Below are positions 51,167 through 60,600 of a stretch of DNA of 64,000 bases, piece by piece (positions within the stretch are counted from its first letter, which is position 1; the number at the start of each line of letters is the position of its first letter). Source of the stretch: Streptomyces sp. NBC_00582 (GTDB lineage: Bacteria; Actinomycetota; Actinomycetes; Streptomycetales; Streptomycetaceae); NCBI RefSeq assembly GCF_036345155.1, contig NZ_CP107773.1:62001-126000 (forward strand). The letters run 5' to 3'. The position numbers and the translations under genes were made by a program. The notes under the pieces were generated by a model, which worked only from the letters and a program-made list of their open reading frames with translations, was not told the DNA's origin and did not search any database.

Positions 51167-52564
51167 CTATCTGGCAGACAGGATCGACTGCCAGGTGGTA
51201 CGTGCCGGACCGTCGAAGATGTCTGCCGCTCGCGGGTGAGAGCTACGCCAGTGCGTGAGCCTCGCGCGAATTTCGGGTTCTGCATAGGCTTCGTGGGCCT
51301 GCTCCATGAGGTGTCTAACGCGCGCTCGGGCTCGCATGATGTCGGAGTCCTCGCGTGCGCAAGCATCGATGGCGGCTCGCTCGTCGGCAACCGGATCCGT
51401 CCCTTCGATCCCTTTCCGAAGACGTGTTTCGATGGTGCGGTCCGCTGAAATCTGTGTTTCGTACCAGGGCCGAAGTTCTCGCAGCGCCCAGTGGTGGTAG
51501 AGGCAGGAAATGTCGTACGGGTCCGCCTTCCCGGCGGCGCGCCGGGCCACCCACTGTGCGGTGCGGAGCGCCAGGGCAGCGCCTTGGCCCAAGGTCGGGT
51601 TGGTATGGACGAGCGTGTCACCGACACGGACCATGCCCGTGACCACTGGGCCCGATTCGTCAGCCAGCGGTGCCCACGTGTTGTGCAGCCCGCCCATGGC
51701 GAGCACGGGAGAGAGAGGCCGCGGCCGGTTGACGAGCCACGCGTTCATCGCCGGAAACGTGCGGGCCGCAGCCTCGAAAATGACCGGGTCGGTGAGGGCA
51801 GTTCTGGTCGGATCCGCAGTGGACAGCACAAAGGAGAGAGCGAAGACCTGGCCGTCGGAGGGGAAGACGCCACCGGTGGCGAAAGCGGAGGCTGATCCAG
51901 TTCTCACGCAGTTCTCGGGTCGTGGCGCTCCGTCAGCCAGTCGGTACCAGCGGCAGTAGTAGGCGATGCCTGTCGGGCTGCTCTCGACCAGGGGTGCCCG
52001 GCAGCCGGCGTCGGTCAGCCAGCGCGGAACCGGGGAGCGTCGGCCGGCGCAGTCCAGGACCAGATCCGCTGGATGGCGGCCCCGTGGTGAGCGAACGCTG
52101 GTGACGTGCGGAACGCTATGGGAGGCGGCGACCTCGAGTCCGGTGGCGGGGTGGCCGACCAAGAGGGCGGCCGTGCGTTCGTTGCGCAACGCGCGTCGCA
52201 GGGCGACCTCGAGAACCAGCCGCCGCGCCTGGATGGTGATCAGGCGCTCATCCCCTGGGCGATACGCAGGAGGCCGGGGGAAGCAGTCGAACTCGTGCCG
52301 CTCACGGGCTCCGAGGGCGAGCATGGCGCCGTATACGTCGGGCGCCTCACGCAGCAGGACGTCGCGGACGGGCCCCAGGAGGCCGTGCGGCTGCACTGCC
52401 TGTGGCACCCGGGGACGACTCCACCCAAGGAAGTCCTCCTCAGGGTTCTCGCCGAGGCGGTGGCCGTCCTGTTCGAGGACCGTAACGTGATGTCCCCGCC
52501 GGCACAGGAACAGTGCCGAGGCGAGCCCGCTGATGCTGCCCCCGATGACAACGACGCGCACCAT
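51167..52564 (-). CDS. FAD-dependent monooxygenase, 465 aa
   Basis: Flavoprotein of the PHBH-like or halogenase-like class. The FAD-binding start is VVVIGGSISGLASALFLCRR with a following VTVLEQDG; the second FAD motif is MVRVGDTLVHTNPTLGQGAA (a variant of GDAAHxxxPxxGxG). A Cys-Ala-Gly strand (LVLDCAGRRSPV) matches the typical DxxxGxxS region loosely. The ATG at 52564 has GGAGAGG upstream. It diverges from the IMP dehydrogenase gene. It is likely a tailoring oxygenase of the NRPS locus, though placed at its edge. Confidence 0.85.
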   Translation of the reverse strand: MVRVVVIGGSISGLASALFLCRRGHHVTVLEQDGHRLGENPEEDFLGWSRPRVPQAVQPHGLLGPVRDVLLREAPDVYGAMLALGARERHEFDCFPRPPAYRPGDERLITIQARRLVLEVALRRALRNERTAALLVGHPATGLEVAASHSVPHVTSVRSPRGRHPADLVLDCAGRRSPVPRWLTDAGCRAPLVESSPTGIAYYCRWYRLADGAPRPENCVRTGSASAFATGGVFPSDGQVFALSFVLSTADPTRTALTDPVIFEAAARTFPAMNAWLVNRPRPLSPVLAMGGLHNTWAPLADESGPVVTGMVRVGDTLVHTNPTLGQGAALALRTAQWVARRAAGKADPYDISCLYHHWALRELRPWYETQISADRTIETRLRKGIEGTDPVADERAAIDACAREDSDIMRARARVRHLMEQAHEAYAEPEIRARLTHWRSSHPRAADIFDGPARTTWQSILSAR

Positions 52565-52915
52565 ATCGCCTCTCCACCTGTGGTGATGTTCCCTCCTATC
52601 CTCCGTCAGGATCTTGGCCGAAGCGTGGTGGCTTGTTCGTAAGGGTGACCGGATGAACACGTCGAGTGCGGTACGATCCCGTATGGCGTAATGGAAGTCA
52701 GCGCCTGTGCAGCATAATGCGGATTCGGGTCTGTACTGCTTTCGCTGTCGATTCGGCCGCGCGTGCGAGCACTGCCGCGCCGGGTGTGCCCGCTCTCAGG
52801 AAATCCAGAGTGAATTCTTCCAATAGTGCGCTACCGGCAGGCGTCGATCTGCACTGCCCGCGTGAGCCTCGCCGATTTACCTCCATCGGTTCGCAGGCTC
52901 TTTTCTGGAGACGAC
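52565..52915. other. divergent promoter region, FAD monooxygenase / IMPDH
   Basis: About 350 bases holding both promoters. A small open frame on - (about 52698-52826, [20 protein letters not shown]) looks faintly coding but has no good start. A short palindrome TACGATCCCGTA lies at 52672-52683. Confidence 0.45.
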
Positions 52916-54409
52916 GTGAACATCCTCCCCGAAATCTCTCGCACGCTGAGTGAGTACCTCCTCATTCCGGGCCTGACCACAGAAGATTGCACGCCGGATA
53001 ATGTGGATCTCGGGGCGCCGTTGGTGCGTCACCGGGTCGGCGAGGGGGCGGCCGTCCGGGTCGCCACTCCCATGGTGAGCGCCATCATGCAGGCGGTGTC
53101 GTCACCGACACTGGCGGTGGCTTTGGCGCAGATCGGCGGGCTGTCGTTCATCCACCAGAACCAGCGGATCGAGGACCAGGCCGCAGACGTCTTGGCGGTG
53201 AAGCGGCACAAGGCCGGCTTCCGGCCCAGCGAGGTCACGGTCGCGCCACAGACATCGCTGGGTGAGGTCGCCCGGAACCTGTCCGAGACCGAACAGGGCG
53301 TGGCCGTCGTGACCGGGAACGGCACAGCGGACGGCGAGTTCCTGGGGATCATCAGCCTCGACGACTTCCACCTGGAGCGTCACGGAGCCTCCGAGTTCGT
53401 CCGCAACCGGATGCGGGGCCGTGACAGCCTGGTCACCGCGCCGGTCTCGGTCTCGCTGTCCGAGGCGAACGAGCTGATCTGGCAGCACCACCTGGATGTC
53501 CTGCCGGTACTCGAGGACGGCCGGGTCGTTTCCTTGGTCCTCAAGAGGGACTATCAGGCCCACAAGACCTATCACCGTGCGACCGTGGACAGTGAAAAGC
53601 GTCTGCGTGTGGGTGCCGGGATCAATTCCCGTGACTTCAAGGACCGCATTCCCGCTCTCGTGGAGGCCGGTGCGGATGTGCTGTGCCTGGACTCCTCCGA
53701 TGGCTATTCGGAATACCAGGCGAAGACCCTCGAATTTGCCCGGGAGAAATACGGTGACGACGTCTTCGTCGGCGCGGGGAATGTCGTTGACGGGCGGGCC
53801 TTCCGCTACCTGGCCGATGCGGGCGCGGCGTTCGTGAAGGTCGGGATCGGCGGCGGGGCCATCTGCACCACCCGGGAACAGAAGGGCATCGGCCGCGGAC
53901 AGGCCTCTGCGCTACTCGATGTGGTTGAGGCGCGCGATGCCTACGCGAAGGAGACCGGGGTGTACGTGCCGTTGTGCTGCGACGGCGGTCTGCTCAACGA
54001 CTCCCACATGGCGATGGCGCTGGCGATGGGGTCGGACTTCATCATGCTCGGCCGCTACTTCGCCCGGCTCGACGAGAGCCCGTCGCGGAAGCTGCAGATC
54101 GGCGGCCAGTGGTACAAGGAGTACTGGGGCGAGGGCTCGCGGCGGGCACAGAACACGGCCCGTTACGGCCAGGGCGGCAAGATGGTCTTCGAAGAGGGAG
54201 TCGACGGCTATGTGCCCTACGCCGGCAGCCTGTACGACAATGTGGAGCGGACCCGGGCGAAGCTGACCGCGACAATGATCAGCTGCGGCTCGACGAACCT
54301 GCGGGACTTCCACCGGGATGCGGTGCTGGTTCCCGTGTCTGCCGAGTCGTTCAAGCAGACCGGTGCGGAGATCCAGGTACGCCGACCCGCCATCGATGCC
54401 GCAGAGTGA
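52916..54409 (+). CDS. guaB: IMP dehydrogenase, Tritrichomonas-type, 497 aa
   Basis: Oxidises IMP to XMP, the first committed step to guanine nucleotides. The catalytic Cys is in [20 protein letters not shown]; a tandem CBS region occupies about residues 95-230; the flap is [20 protein letters not shown] with the Arg-Tyr pair; the tail is [18 protein letters not shown]. These signatures ([10 protein letters not shown], EGVDxYVPYAGxL) match the Tritrichomonas foetus enzyme more than typical bacterial GuaB. The GTG at 52916 has GGAGAC. A second IMPDH next to biosynthetic genes often gives self-resistance, which is inference here. Confidence 0.92.
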   Translation: MNILPEISRTLSEYLLIPGLTTEDCTPDNVDLGAPLVRHRVGEGAAVRVATPMVSAIMQAVSSPTLAVALAQIGGLSFIHQNQRIEDQAADVLAVKRHKAGFRPSEVTVAPQTSLGEVARNLSETEQGVAVVTGNGTADGEFLGIISLDDFHLERHGASEFVRNRMRGRDSLVTAPVSVSLSEANELIWQHHLDVLPVLEDGRVVSLVLKRDYQAHKTYHRATVDSEKRLRVGAGINSRDFKDRIPALVEAGADVLCLDSSDGYSEYQAKTLEFAREKYGDDVFVGAGNVVDGRAFRYLADAGAAFVKVGIGGGAICTTREQKGIGRGQASALLDVVEARDAYAKETGVYVPLCCDGGLLNDSHMAMALAMGSDFIMLGRYFARLDESPSRKLQIGGQWYKEYWGEGSRRAQNTARYGQGGKMVFEEGVDGYVPYAGSLYDNVERTRAKLTATMISCGSTNLRDFHRDAVLVPVSAESFKQTGAEIQVRRPAIDAAE

Positions 54410-54413
54410 CTGA

Positions 54414-54437
54414 CCGTCCAGGCAGCTGCCTGGACGG
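54414..54437 (+). terminator. 24-bp perfect palindrome after IMPDH gene
   Basis: CCGTCCAGGCAG followed directly by its reverse complement, 4 bases after the IMPDH stop. It can serve as terminator for the convergent genes on both strands, although it lacks a loop and a U-run. Confidence 0.65.
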
Positions 54438-54573
54438 CGCGGCCCCGTGCGGTCGGCTGGATGACCGTCGGCACGCTCGGGGCCGTGTGATGTGACTGGC
54501 CCGCGTACCGCTTGGGCGTCGACGCGGGCGGCGGGGCCTATGGCTCGGGTGGGTGATTCCTCCTGCTGCAGGG

Positions 54574-55506
54574 TCAGTTCAGTTTGCTGCGCACCCACGA
54601 GAAGAAGGCGTCCCCGACTCTGGGCTCCTGGTCGGGGAAGCTTCCGAAGCCAGTGCTCCATTCGTCAAGAACAGGTCCTGAATCGGTCAGCAGCCAGTCC
54701 GTCGAGAGGCACGAAGCCTGAAGGCTCGTCGCTACTCTGAAGCACTGCTCTTCCACCTCCTTCCATCTGGGCAGGACGCTGCTGACGCCTCCCTGGCTGA
54801 CGTTCGTCATGTAGGAGCCTTCTGCGGCAGTCCGATGCAGTGCCGCGATGATCTCGCCCGCCATGAGGTAGACACGGACATCAGCAGTGTGTGGGACATA
54901 TCGCTGCACGAGGTACCCGATACCTGCCTGGGCGACCATGTCGATCGCGGAGGAGAGTTGCCCAAAGGTGTCGATCTTCTGCACCGCGAATCCCATCCCC
55001 ATTTCCCGCGGCTTGAGGATGTAGGGACCCTGACCCAAACGCTCCTCTACGAGGGGCAGCACAGACCGTGCGTGGCGACCGTAAGGAACAGCAATGCTCG
55101 CCGGGGTGGCAATTCCGAGCGCCGCGGCACGCTGAGCGATGGAGAGTTTGTCCGTCGCCAGGTACTCGGGGCCGTCCATGGTGCGATTCAGCAGGAGGGA
55201 GTCGCTCTCCTGGACGGTCCGGTATATCGCCTTGAGGAAATGCGATGTCTGGGGATCCCAGCTGAAGTCGTCCACCTGGAAGCACTGCCTTGTGCTCAGC
55301 AGGTCTTCGCCATGCCACCAGAGTCTGGGGCGGTCGTCCGACGCCGGTGTCAGCTCATGCACGGGGATGAACCGCAAGCCGAAACCGGCGCGCTCAGCGG
55401 CTCCGGCTAGGGCTGGGTTCTTCCTCTCGAGGATTTCGTCCGCAAGGCCCGGAAGAAAGTCATCAGGCCGGTACACAAGGTTGACAGTTTTATCTGATGT
55501 GGACAT
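54574..55506 (-). CDS. RimK-like ATP-grasp protein, 310 aa
   Basis: ATP-grasp ligase of the RimK/glutathione-synthetase shape. The lysine and glycine loop lies in GPYILKPREMGMGFAVQKID, the hinge in GYLVQRYVPHTADVRVYLMA; the final metal motif reads PVLDEWSTGFG, where Ser replaces the usual Asn. The ATG at 55506 follows GGAGAGC. It converges with IMPDH and lies downstream of the asnB/NRPS operon with a terminator between, so it has its own promoter. It may add an amino acid or modify the NRPS product; the substrate is unknown. Confidence 0.82.
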   Translation of the reverse strand: MSTSDKTVNLVYRPDDFLPGLADEILERKNPALAGAAERAGFGLRFIPVHELTPASDDRPRLWWHGEDLLSTRQCFQVDDFSWDPQTSHFLKAIYRTVQESDSLLLNRTMDGPEYLATDKLSIAQRAAALGIATPASIAVPYGRHARSVLPLVEERLGQGPYILKPREMGMGFAVQKIDTFGQLSSAIDMVAQAGIGYLVQRYVPHTADVRVYLMAGEIIAALHRTAAEGSYMTNVSQGGVSSVLPRWKEVEEQCFRVATSLQASCLSTDWLLTDSGPVLDEWSTGFGSFPDQEPRVGDAFFSWVRSKLN

Positions 55507-55610
55507 TGCTCTCCGCGCTGGCATGTAGACCCGCTATGCCCGGATCTGTGGTGAGGTTTATGAAGGGCGCTTGCGTTTTCAGTGATTCCTCGAGATCCGC
55601 CCTCCCTGTA

Positions 55611-55653
55611 GGCCGTGGATTGGCGCGGCGCAGAAGGGCGCCAATCCACGGCC
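55611..55653 (-). terminator. 16-bp perfect stem terminator after NRPS-asnB operon
   Basis: 55611-55626 pairs exactly with 55638-55653 around an 11-base loop. It lies about 130 bases after the asparagine-synthetase-like gene and before the ATP-grasp gene. Confidence 0.75.
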
Positions 55654-55780
55654 GGTAGTGGTCGGTTCAGCAGGGAGGGACGTGGGCGTGGTTCTGCAGG
55701 TGGCCGTCCGCTGCGGTGTTGAGTGTTCGGCTACCGGAAGATGGGCCGTCGAACTCCTCGGTAGGTGTACCTCGGGGTTG

Positions 55781-57601
55781 TCAGGCGGGTACCGGGGCGC
55801 GGGCGGGCGCGCGGAGCTTGTGGTGCCATCGCCAGAGCGCGAGCAGCGGCCACAGGGTCTCGGGACCGACTGCAGCCGGGTCGGCGGGGATCGCGAACAT
55901 GTGGTTGACCAGCGGGTCGCTCGTGAGTTCGTCGTGATGTTCGGTGACCAGTGCGGCCAGTGACGCTTGGACGGCGCGCATGTCCGGGAAGGGGAAGACG
56001 GCCTTGGGGCGGTCCAGAAGCCGGTTGGGCAGCGTTCCGCGCATGGCCGTGGTCAGGTGCACTTTGCCGTGCCGGGCCGAGGCGTCGACGTGGGTGGTGA
56101 AGGGCTGCTGGAAGGCCCAGTCGACGAGCCGGTGGTCGAGGAAGGGAAAGCGGGCCTCGACGCTCATCCGCATGGCGAGGAAGTCCTCGAACTGGACCAC
56201 CCGGGTGAGCTGGGTGTGGACCAGCAGCCGGTGGACGCGCTCCAGCGGGGGCCCGGTGAGGACGTCCCGGTAGTAGGAGAGGACATCGGCGTGGGCCTGC
56301 GGCTGGAGGGCGAGCAGATGGGAGGAGAGTCCGGGGATCTGTCGGGAGGCCGGCAGGGACCGCACAGTTGAGGTGTCGGGACGGCGGGTGTCGAGGATGT
56401 GCCGGACGAAGGCGGGCCGGGCGATGTAGCCGCCCATGATCTCGTCGGCTCCCTGCCCGTTGAGGACGACCCGCAGACCCAGGTCGCGCACGGCCTGGTA
56501 GTTTCCGAGGATGGCGACGTGCCGGGGATCGTCTCCCACTGCGGCTAGGTCGCACACCGCGTCCAGGTCCTCCAGGCCCAGGACGTGGGGCTGGACGCTC
56601 ACATGGTGGTGGACCCGGTCGGCGAGGTGCCGGGCGACCGCCCGGCTGAAGGTCAGGTCCTCGTTGCCCTCAGAAGAAGGGCATCCGTCATCGCCGTAGG
56701 CGGTGGTCACGCAGGGCAGGGTGCGTGTACGGGATGCGAGCGCGCTGATGGCGGAGGAGTCCAGGCCGCCGCTCAGGAAGGCCGCGACGGGGACGTCGCC
56801 CATGAGCATGCTGTCCACGCTCTTGCCGAGGAGGTCGGCGAGTTGGTGGGCCTGCTCCGTGGCGGAGGCCGGTGCCGAATCGGTCGGGGTGTCGGGAAGT
56901 TGCCAGTAGGTGTGCCTGTCCAGGCGGCCGTCCGGGGACACGGTCAGCGTCGTCGCCGGCGCGAGAGACCGGACCCGTTCGACGGGCGTGGCGGACTGGT
57001 CGATCTGGAGGGTGGAGGAACATAGGAGCTGGCGGGCCAAAGTCTCGTGGTGCGGGCGGCGTGGGACGTGTCCGGAGGCGAGCAGGGCCTCGATCTCTGA
57101 GGCGAAGAGCAGGAAGTCCTTCCCCTGGTGGTAGTAGAGCGGCTTGATGCCGATCCGGTCCCGTACGAGGGACAGTTGCCGGGTGCGGGCGTCCCAGAGA
57201 GCGAAGGCGAACATGCCCTCCAGTCGGTGCACAGCGTTCGCACCCCAGTATTGCCAGGCCCGCAGGACGACCTCGGTGTCGCTGCGCGAGGTGAAGGTGA
57301 AGTGGGCAGAGAGCTCGGCGCGCAGCGCGGGCGCGTTGTACGTCTCGCCGTTGTAGACGAGGGTCAGATGATCGCGCGTCATCGGCTGGTCCCCAGCTGC
57401 GCCGATGCCGGTGACGGCGAGACGCCGGTGCCCCAGGACGATGCCCGGCTGCTGCCACATCCCTTCCCCGCTGGGGCCGCGGTGCGCGAGCGCCGTCGTC
57501 ATGCGGTGTACTGCGGCGGCGTCCGGGCGGTTGCCGGGAGCGGTGTTGTCGCCGAAGTGCAGCGTCCCGGCGATCCCACAGCCGGAGAAGACCACTGTCA
57601 T
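55781..57601 (-). CDS. asnB: asparagine-synthetase-like protein, cysteine not N-terminal, 606 aa
   Basis: Two-domain enzyme of the AsnB family: an N-terminal class II glutaminase fold (about 1-210, HRGPSGEGMW, LVYNGETYN, SRSDTEVVL) and a C-terminal ATP-pyrophosphatase domain (VAAFLSGGLDSSAISALASR P-loop, about 285). In AsnB the catalytic Cys follows the start Met; here the start ATG at 57601 gives MTVVFSGCGIAG, placing Cys at position 8. Unless trimmed, glutaminase activity should be lost, as in beta-lactam-synthetase-like relatives, so it may make an amide or ring with another amine. The ATG overlaps the NRPS stop (ATGA). Confidence 0.88.
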   Translation of the reverse strand: MTVVFSGCGIAGTLHFGDNTAPGNRPDAAAVHRMTTALAHRGPSGEGMWQQPGIVLGHRRLAVTGIGAAGDQPMTRDHLTLVYNGETYNAPALRAELSAHFTFTSRSDTEVVLRAWQYWGANAVHRLEGMFAFALWDARTRQLSLVRDRIGIKPLYYHQGKDFLLFASEIEALLASGHVPRRPHHETLARQLLCSSTLQIDQSATPVERVRSLAPATTLTVSPDGRLDRHTYWQLPDTPTDSAPASATEQAHQLADLLGKSVDSMLMGDVPVAAFLSGGLDSSAISALASRTRTLPCVTTAYGDDGCPSSEGNEDLTFSRAVARHLADRVHHHVSVQPHVLGLEDLDAVCDLAAVGDDPRHVAILGNYQAVRDLGLRVVLNGQGADEIMGGYIARPAFVRHILDTRRPDTSTVRSLPASRQIPGLSSHLLALQPQAHADVLSYYRDVLTGPPLERVHRLLVHTQLTRVVQFEDFLAMRMSVEARFPFLDHRLVDWAFQQPFTTHVDASARHGKVHLTTAMRGTLPNRLLDRPKAVFPFPDMRAVQASLAALVTEHHDELTSDPLVNHMFAIPADPAAVGPETLWPLLALWRWHHKLRAPARAPVPA

Positions 57602-60600
57602 CGCTGCTCCTTCGTCGGGCGGGGGTAGAGCTGCGCGAGGCGGTCGGTGGCCGTGCTGAGCATCGAGTGGTGGTCTCCGGGGACGAGGGTGTGCCCGGTG
57701 GTCCGGCCGAGGGACAGCCACGCGGTCGGGTCCTGGTCTGAGGCCGTTGACGGCTGGACCAGCTGCAACTGGGCGACCACGGTGGCGGGTTGCCAGCGCT
57801 CAAGGGCTCGTTGATGGAGCAGCAGCAGGGCGAGCCGTTCGCGGACGAACGTGTCGGAGTCGCGGATCTGGAGCTCGGCGGCGAGCGCGGCGGAGGCGTC
57901 GGAGTCTGGAGCTGCGGCTGCGGCGTTCACCGCCCGGGTGATGTGCGCAGGGGAGCGGTCCGGGAGCAGTGCGCCGAGCTGGGCGGTCAGTGCGCTGGAT
58001 CCGGTGGTGTGCTGCGGGGGCGGGTCGAGCAGTACCAGGTGCACGTGCTCGCCGAGGTCCTCCAGGAGGCGGGTCATCTCGAAGGCGACTGGTGCACCGA
58101 ATGACCAGCCGGTCAGGGTGAAGGGGCCGGTCTTCTGCACCTGCCGGATCCGCTCCACGTAGCGGGCGGCCAGGGAAGGGATGCTGGCCGGCTGGTCCGC
58201 GGGGGGATCCGCGCGCAGCCCGTAGCAGTCCCATCCGGGGCCGAGCGCATTGGCCAGCGGGCCGTACCAGTGGACCTGTCCGTCCACCGGGTGGACGAGG
58301 AAGTGCGGCCGCCGCTTCCCGGCGGGCCGGGCCGGGGCGGGGCTCAGGGGTTCGAGGCGAGCTGCGCGTTCGAGGACCTCGACCATGTGGGTGGCGGCCG
58401 TCTCTATGGCGCCGGGCTCGAAGCGCCCGGTGTCGATGGCGAACGTCAGGCGCATGGCCGGGCCGTCCACCGCGGCGGTCAGGTGCAGGGCGGTCGGCAG
58501 GATGTTCGCTTCTCCGATGGGGTCACCGTTCGGGCCGTGGGCGACCCGCGCCGCATGGGCGTCGTCCACGCGTTCGCTGCGTACGCCGAGGTAGTTGAAC
58601 GTGATTTCGGGCATGGAGGCCCCGGCCAGCAGGGCCCCCAGGGGGGAGGAGGAGGCGAGATAGCGGGCGGCGGCGAATCCCGTGCCGCCGCGCGGCACGT
58701 CGGTGAGCTGCTGGCGGAACCCGTCCGCCACGGCGAGCAGATCGCCGCCGTGGCCTTCCGCCAGCAGGACCGGGTACAGGCTGGTGCACCAGCCCACGAT
58801 CTGATCGGCGCCCTCCAGGCCGTCCCGGCCGTGTCCTTCGAGGTAGGTGTACAGCTGGGGGGACTGGTCGGTCAGCGGCTTCAACGCCCGGTGCATCGCG
58901 GCCAGCAGCACCGCGGTGACGCTCGTGCGGCCTCGCCGGGAAAGGTCGAGGAGTTGGGCGGTGGCATGCGGCGAGAGCCGCGTGGTGAGGTGGTGGAGCT
59001 TGCCGTAGGGCGCCCGGTCCGAGCTGGTGGTACGCAGGGCGGGCTTCGGCGCCTCGGCCAGGCGCAGCCAGTACTCCTCGTCGCGCCCGTCCCCGGTGGC
59101 CCCGGGGCCCGGGCCGTCGAGGGCGGGCGCAGGCGGCAGAGCCGTGCCAGGAGAGGCCAGGGCCCGGCTCACGTCGCGTCCAAGAATGTCCCAGGAGACG
59201 GTGTCGACGATCAGGTGGTGCAGGACCATGAACAGCCAGCGCCGTCCGCCGACCGGATCGGAGAACACGGCGGCCCGCCAGAGCGGCCCGCCTTCGATCT
59301 TCAGGCCGTCGTGCAGGGTGTTGAGGATCTGCGGGTCCGGGCCTTCCTGCCCGGGGGCAACGCTGTGCTCGGACAGGTGCAGCTCCGGGGTTTCGCCCAG
59401 CTGCCGGACCCATCCCCGCTCCGTGGCGACGAAGCAGGTGCGGAAGGCGTCGTGCCGGGCGACAGTGCACTGGAGCGCCTCGCGCAGATCCGCTGCGCCG
59501 TAGGCGGGGGGGATGTGGAACAGGCGGGCCTGGTTGAAGTGATCCGGCTGGGCGAAGTTCTGTGCGAAGAACCACGCCTGGATCGGCGTCAGCCCCAGCC
59601 TCGTGCCGGCCGAGCGACGCTCGGCGGCCACGACGTCACTGGCCGACTGGTCGTCGAGCAGAGCGGCGAGGGCGCGGGCGGTTCCGGCCTGCAGGATGTG
59701 GGAGACCTCCACGTGCAGACCCTGCTCGCGGAGCCGTGCAGCGGCGCGGATCGAGGTCAGCGAGTCCCCGCCGAGCGTGAACCACTCCTCGTCCAGACCG
59801 ATCCGCTCCACAGCCAGCAGCTCCTGCCAGACGCCGATGACCGCAGACTGCACCGGCGTGAGCGGGACCGGGCCCTCCTCTGGCGCCGGACGGTCTGACG
59901 GCTGGGGAGCGGGCAGAGCCCGGCGGTCGACCTTGCCCGTCGCCGTCAGAGGCAGAGCGTCCACGACGACAACGGCCGGCATCATGTAGGCGGGCAGTCT
60001 CAGGGCCGCCCATGTACGCACCTCCCCGGCCAGGCCCTGGGGCGCGCCGGGCGCAACCGCGTAGGCGATCAGGCGTCCTGCCGTGTCGCCCCGGCGGTCG
60101 GCCACCACGTAGGCGGCCGTCACGGCGGGATGGGCGGTGATGACGTGGCGGACTTCGCCGAGCTCGATACGGTATCCGCGGATCTTCACCTGGTCGTCCA
60201 GGCGGCCGGACACCTCAAAGCGGCCGTCCGCCCGCAGGCGTCCTCCGTCGCCGGTGCGGTACATCGCCACGCCCGCCAGCGGCCCGGTCTGAGGGGTGAC
60301 GAACCGCTGGCGTGTCAGGTCGCTGCGCCCGAGGTATCCGGCGGTGACGCCGGGCCCCGCTACGCACAGTTCGCCCCACGCGCCGACCGGTCGCGGGCGT
60401 AGCTGTGCGTCCACGATGTACAGGGAGTAATTGGCCAGCGGCCGCCCGATGGCGACCTTCCCGCCCGGGGACGGCTGGTGGGGATCGTGGAGGCGGGCGG
60501 CCGCGCACCACACGGTCGCCTCGGTGGGCCCGTACTCGTTGTCCAGGGTGACGTGGGCCAGGCGGCGGGCGTGATCACGGATCAGGTCGGGTGGGCAGGG

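Noticed and set aside
52698..52826. Faintly coding-looking short - strand frame ([20 protein letters not shown] and on)
   Set aside because: No good start codon or ribosome site, mixed codon use, and it lies in a divergent promoter region; kept only as a remark.
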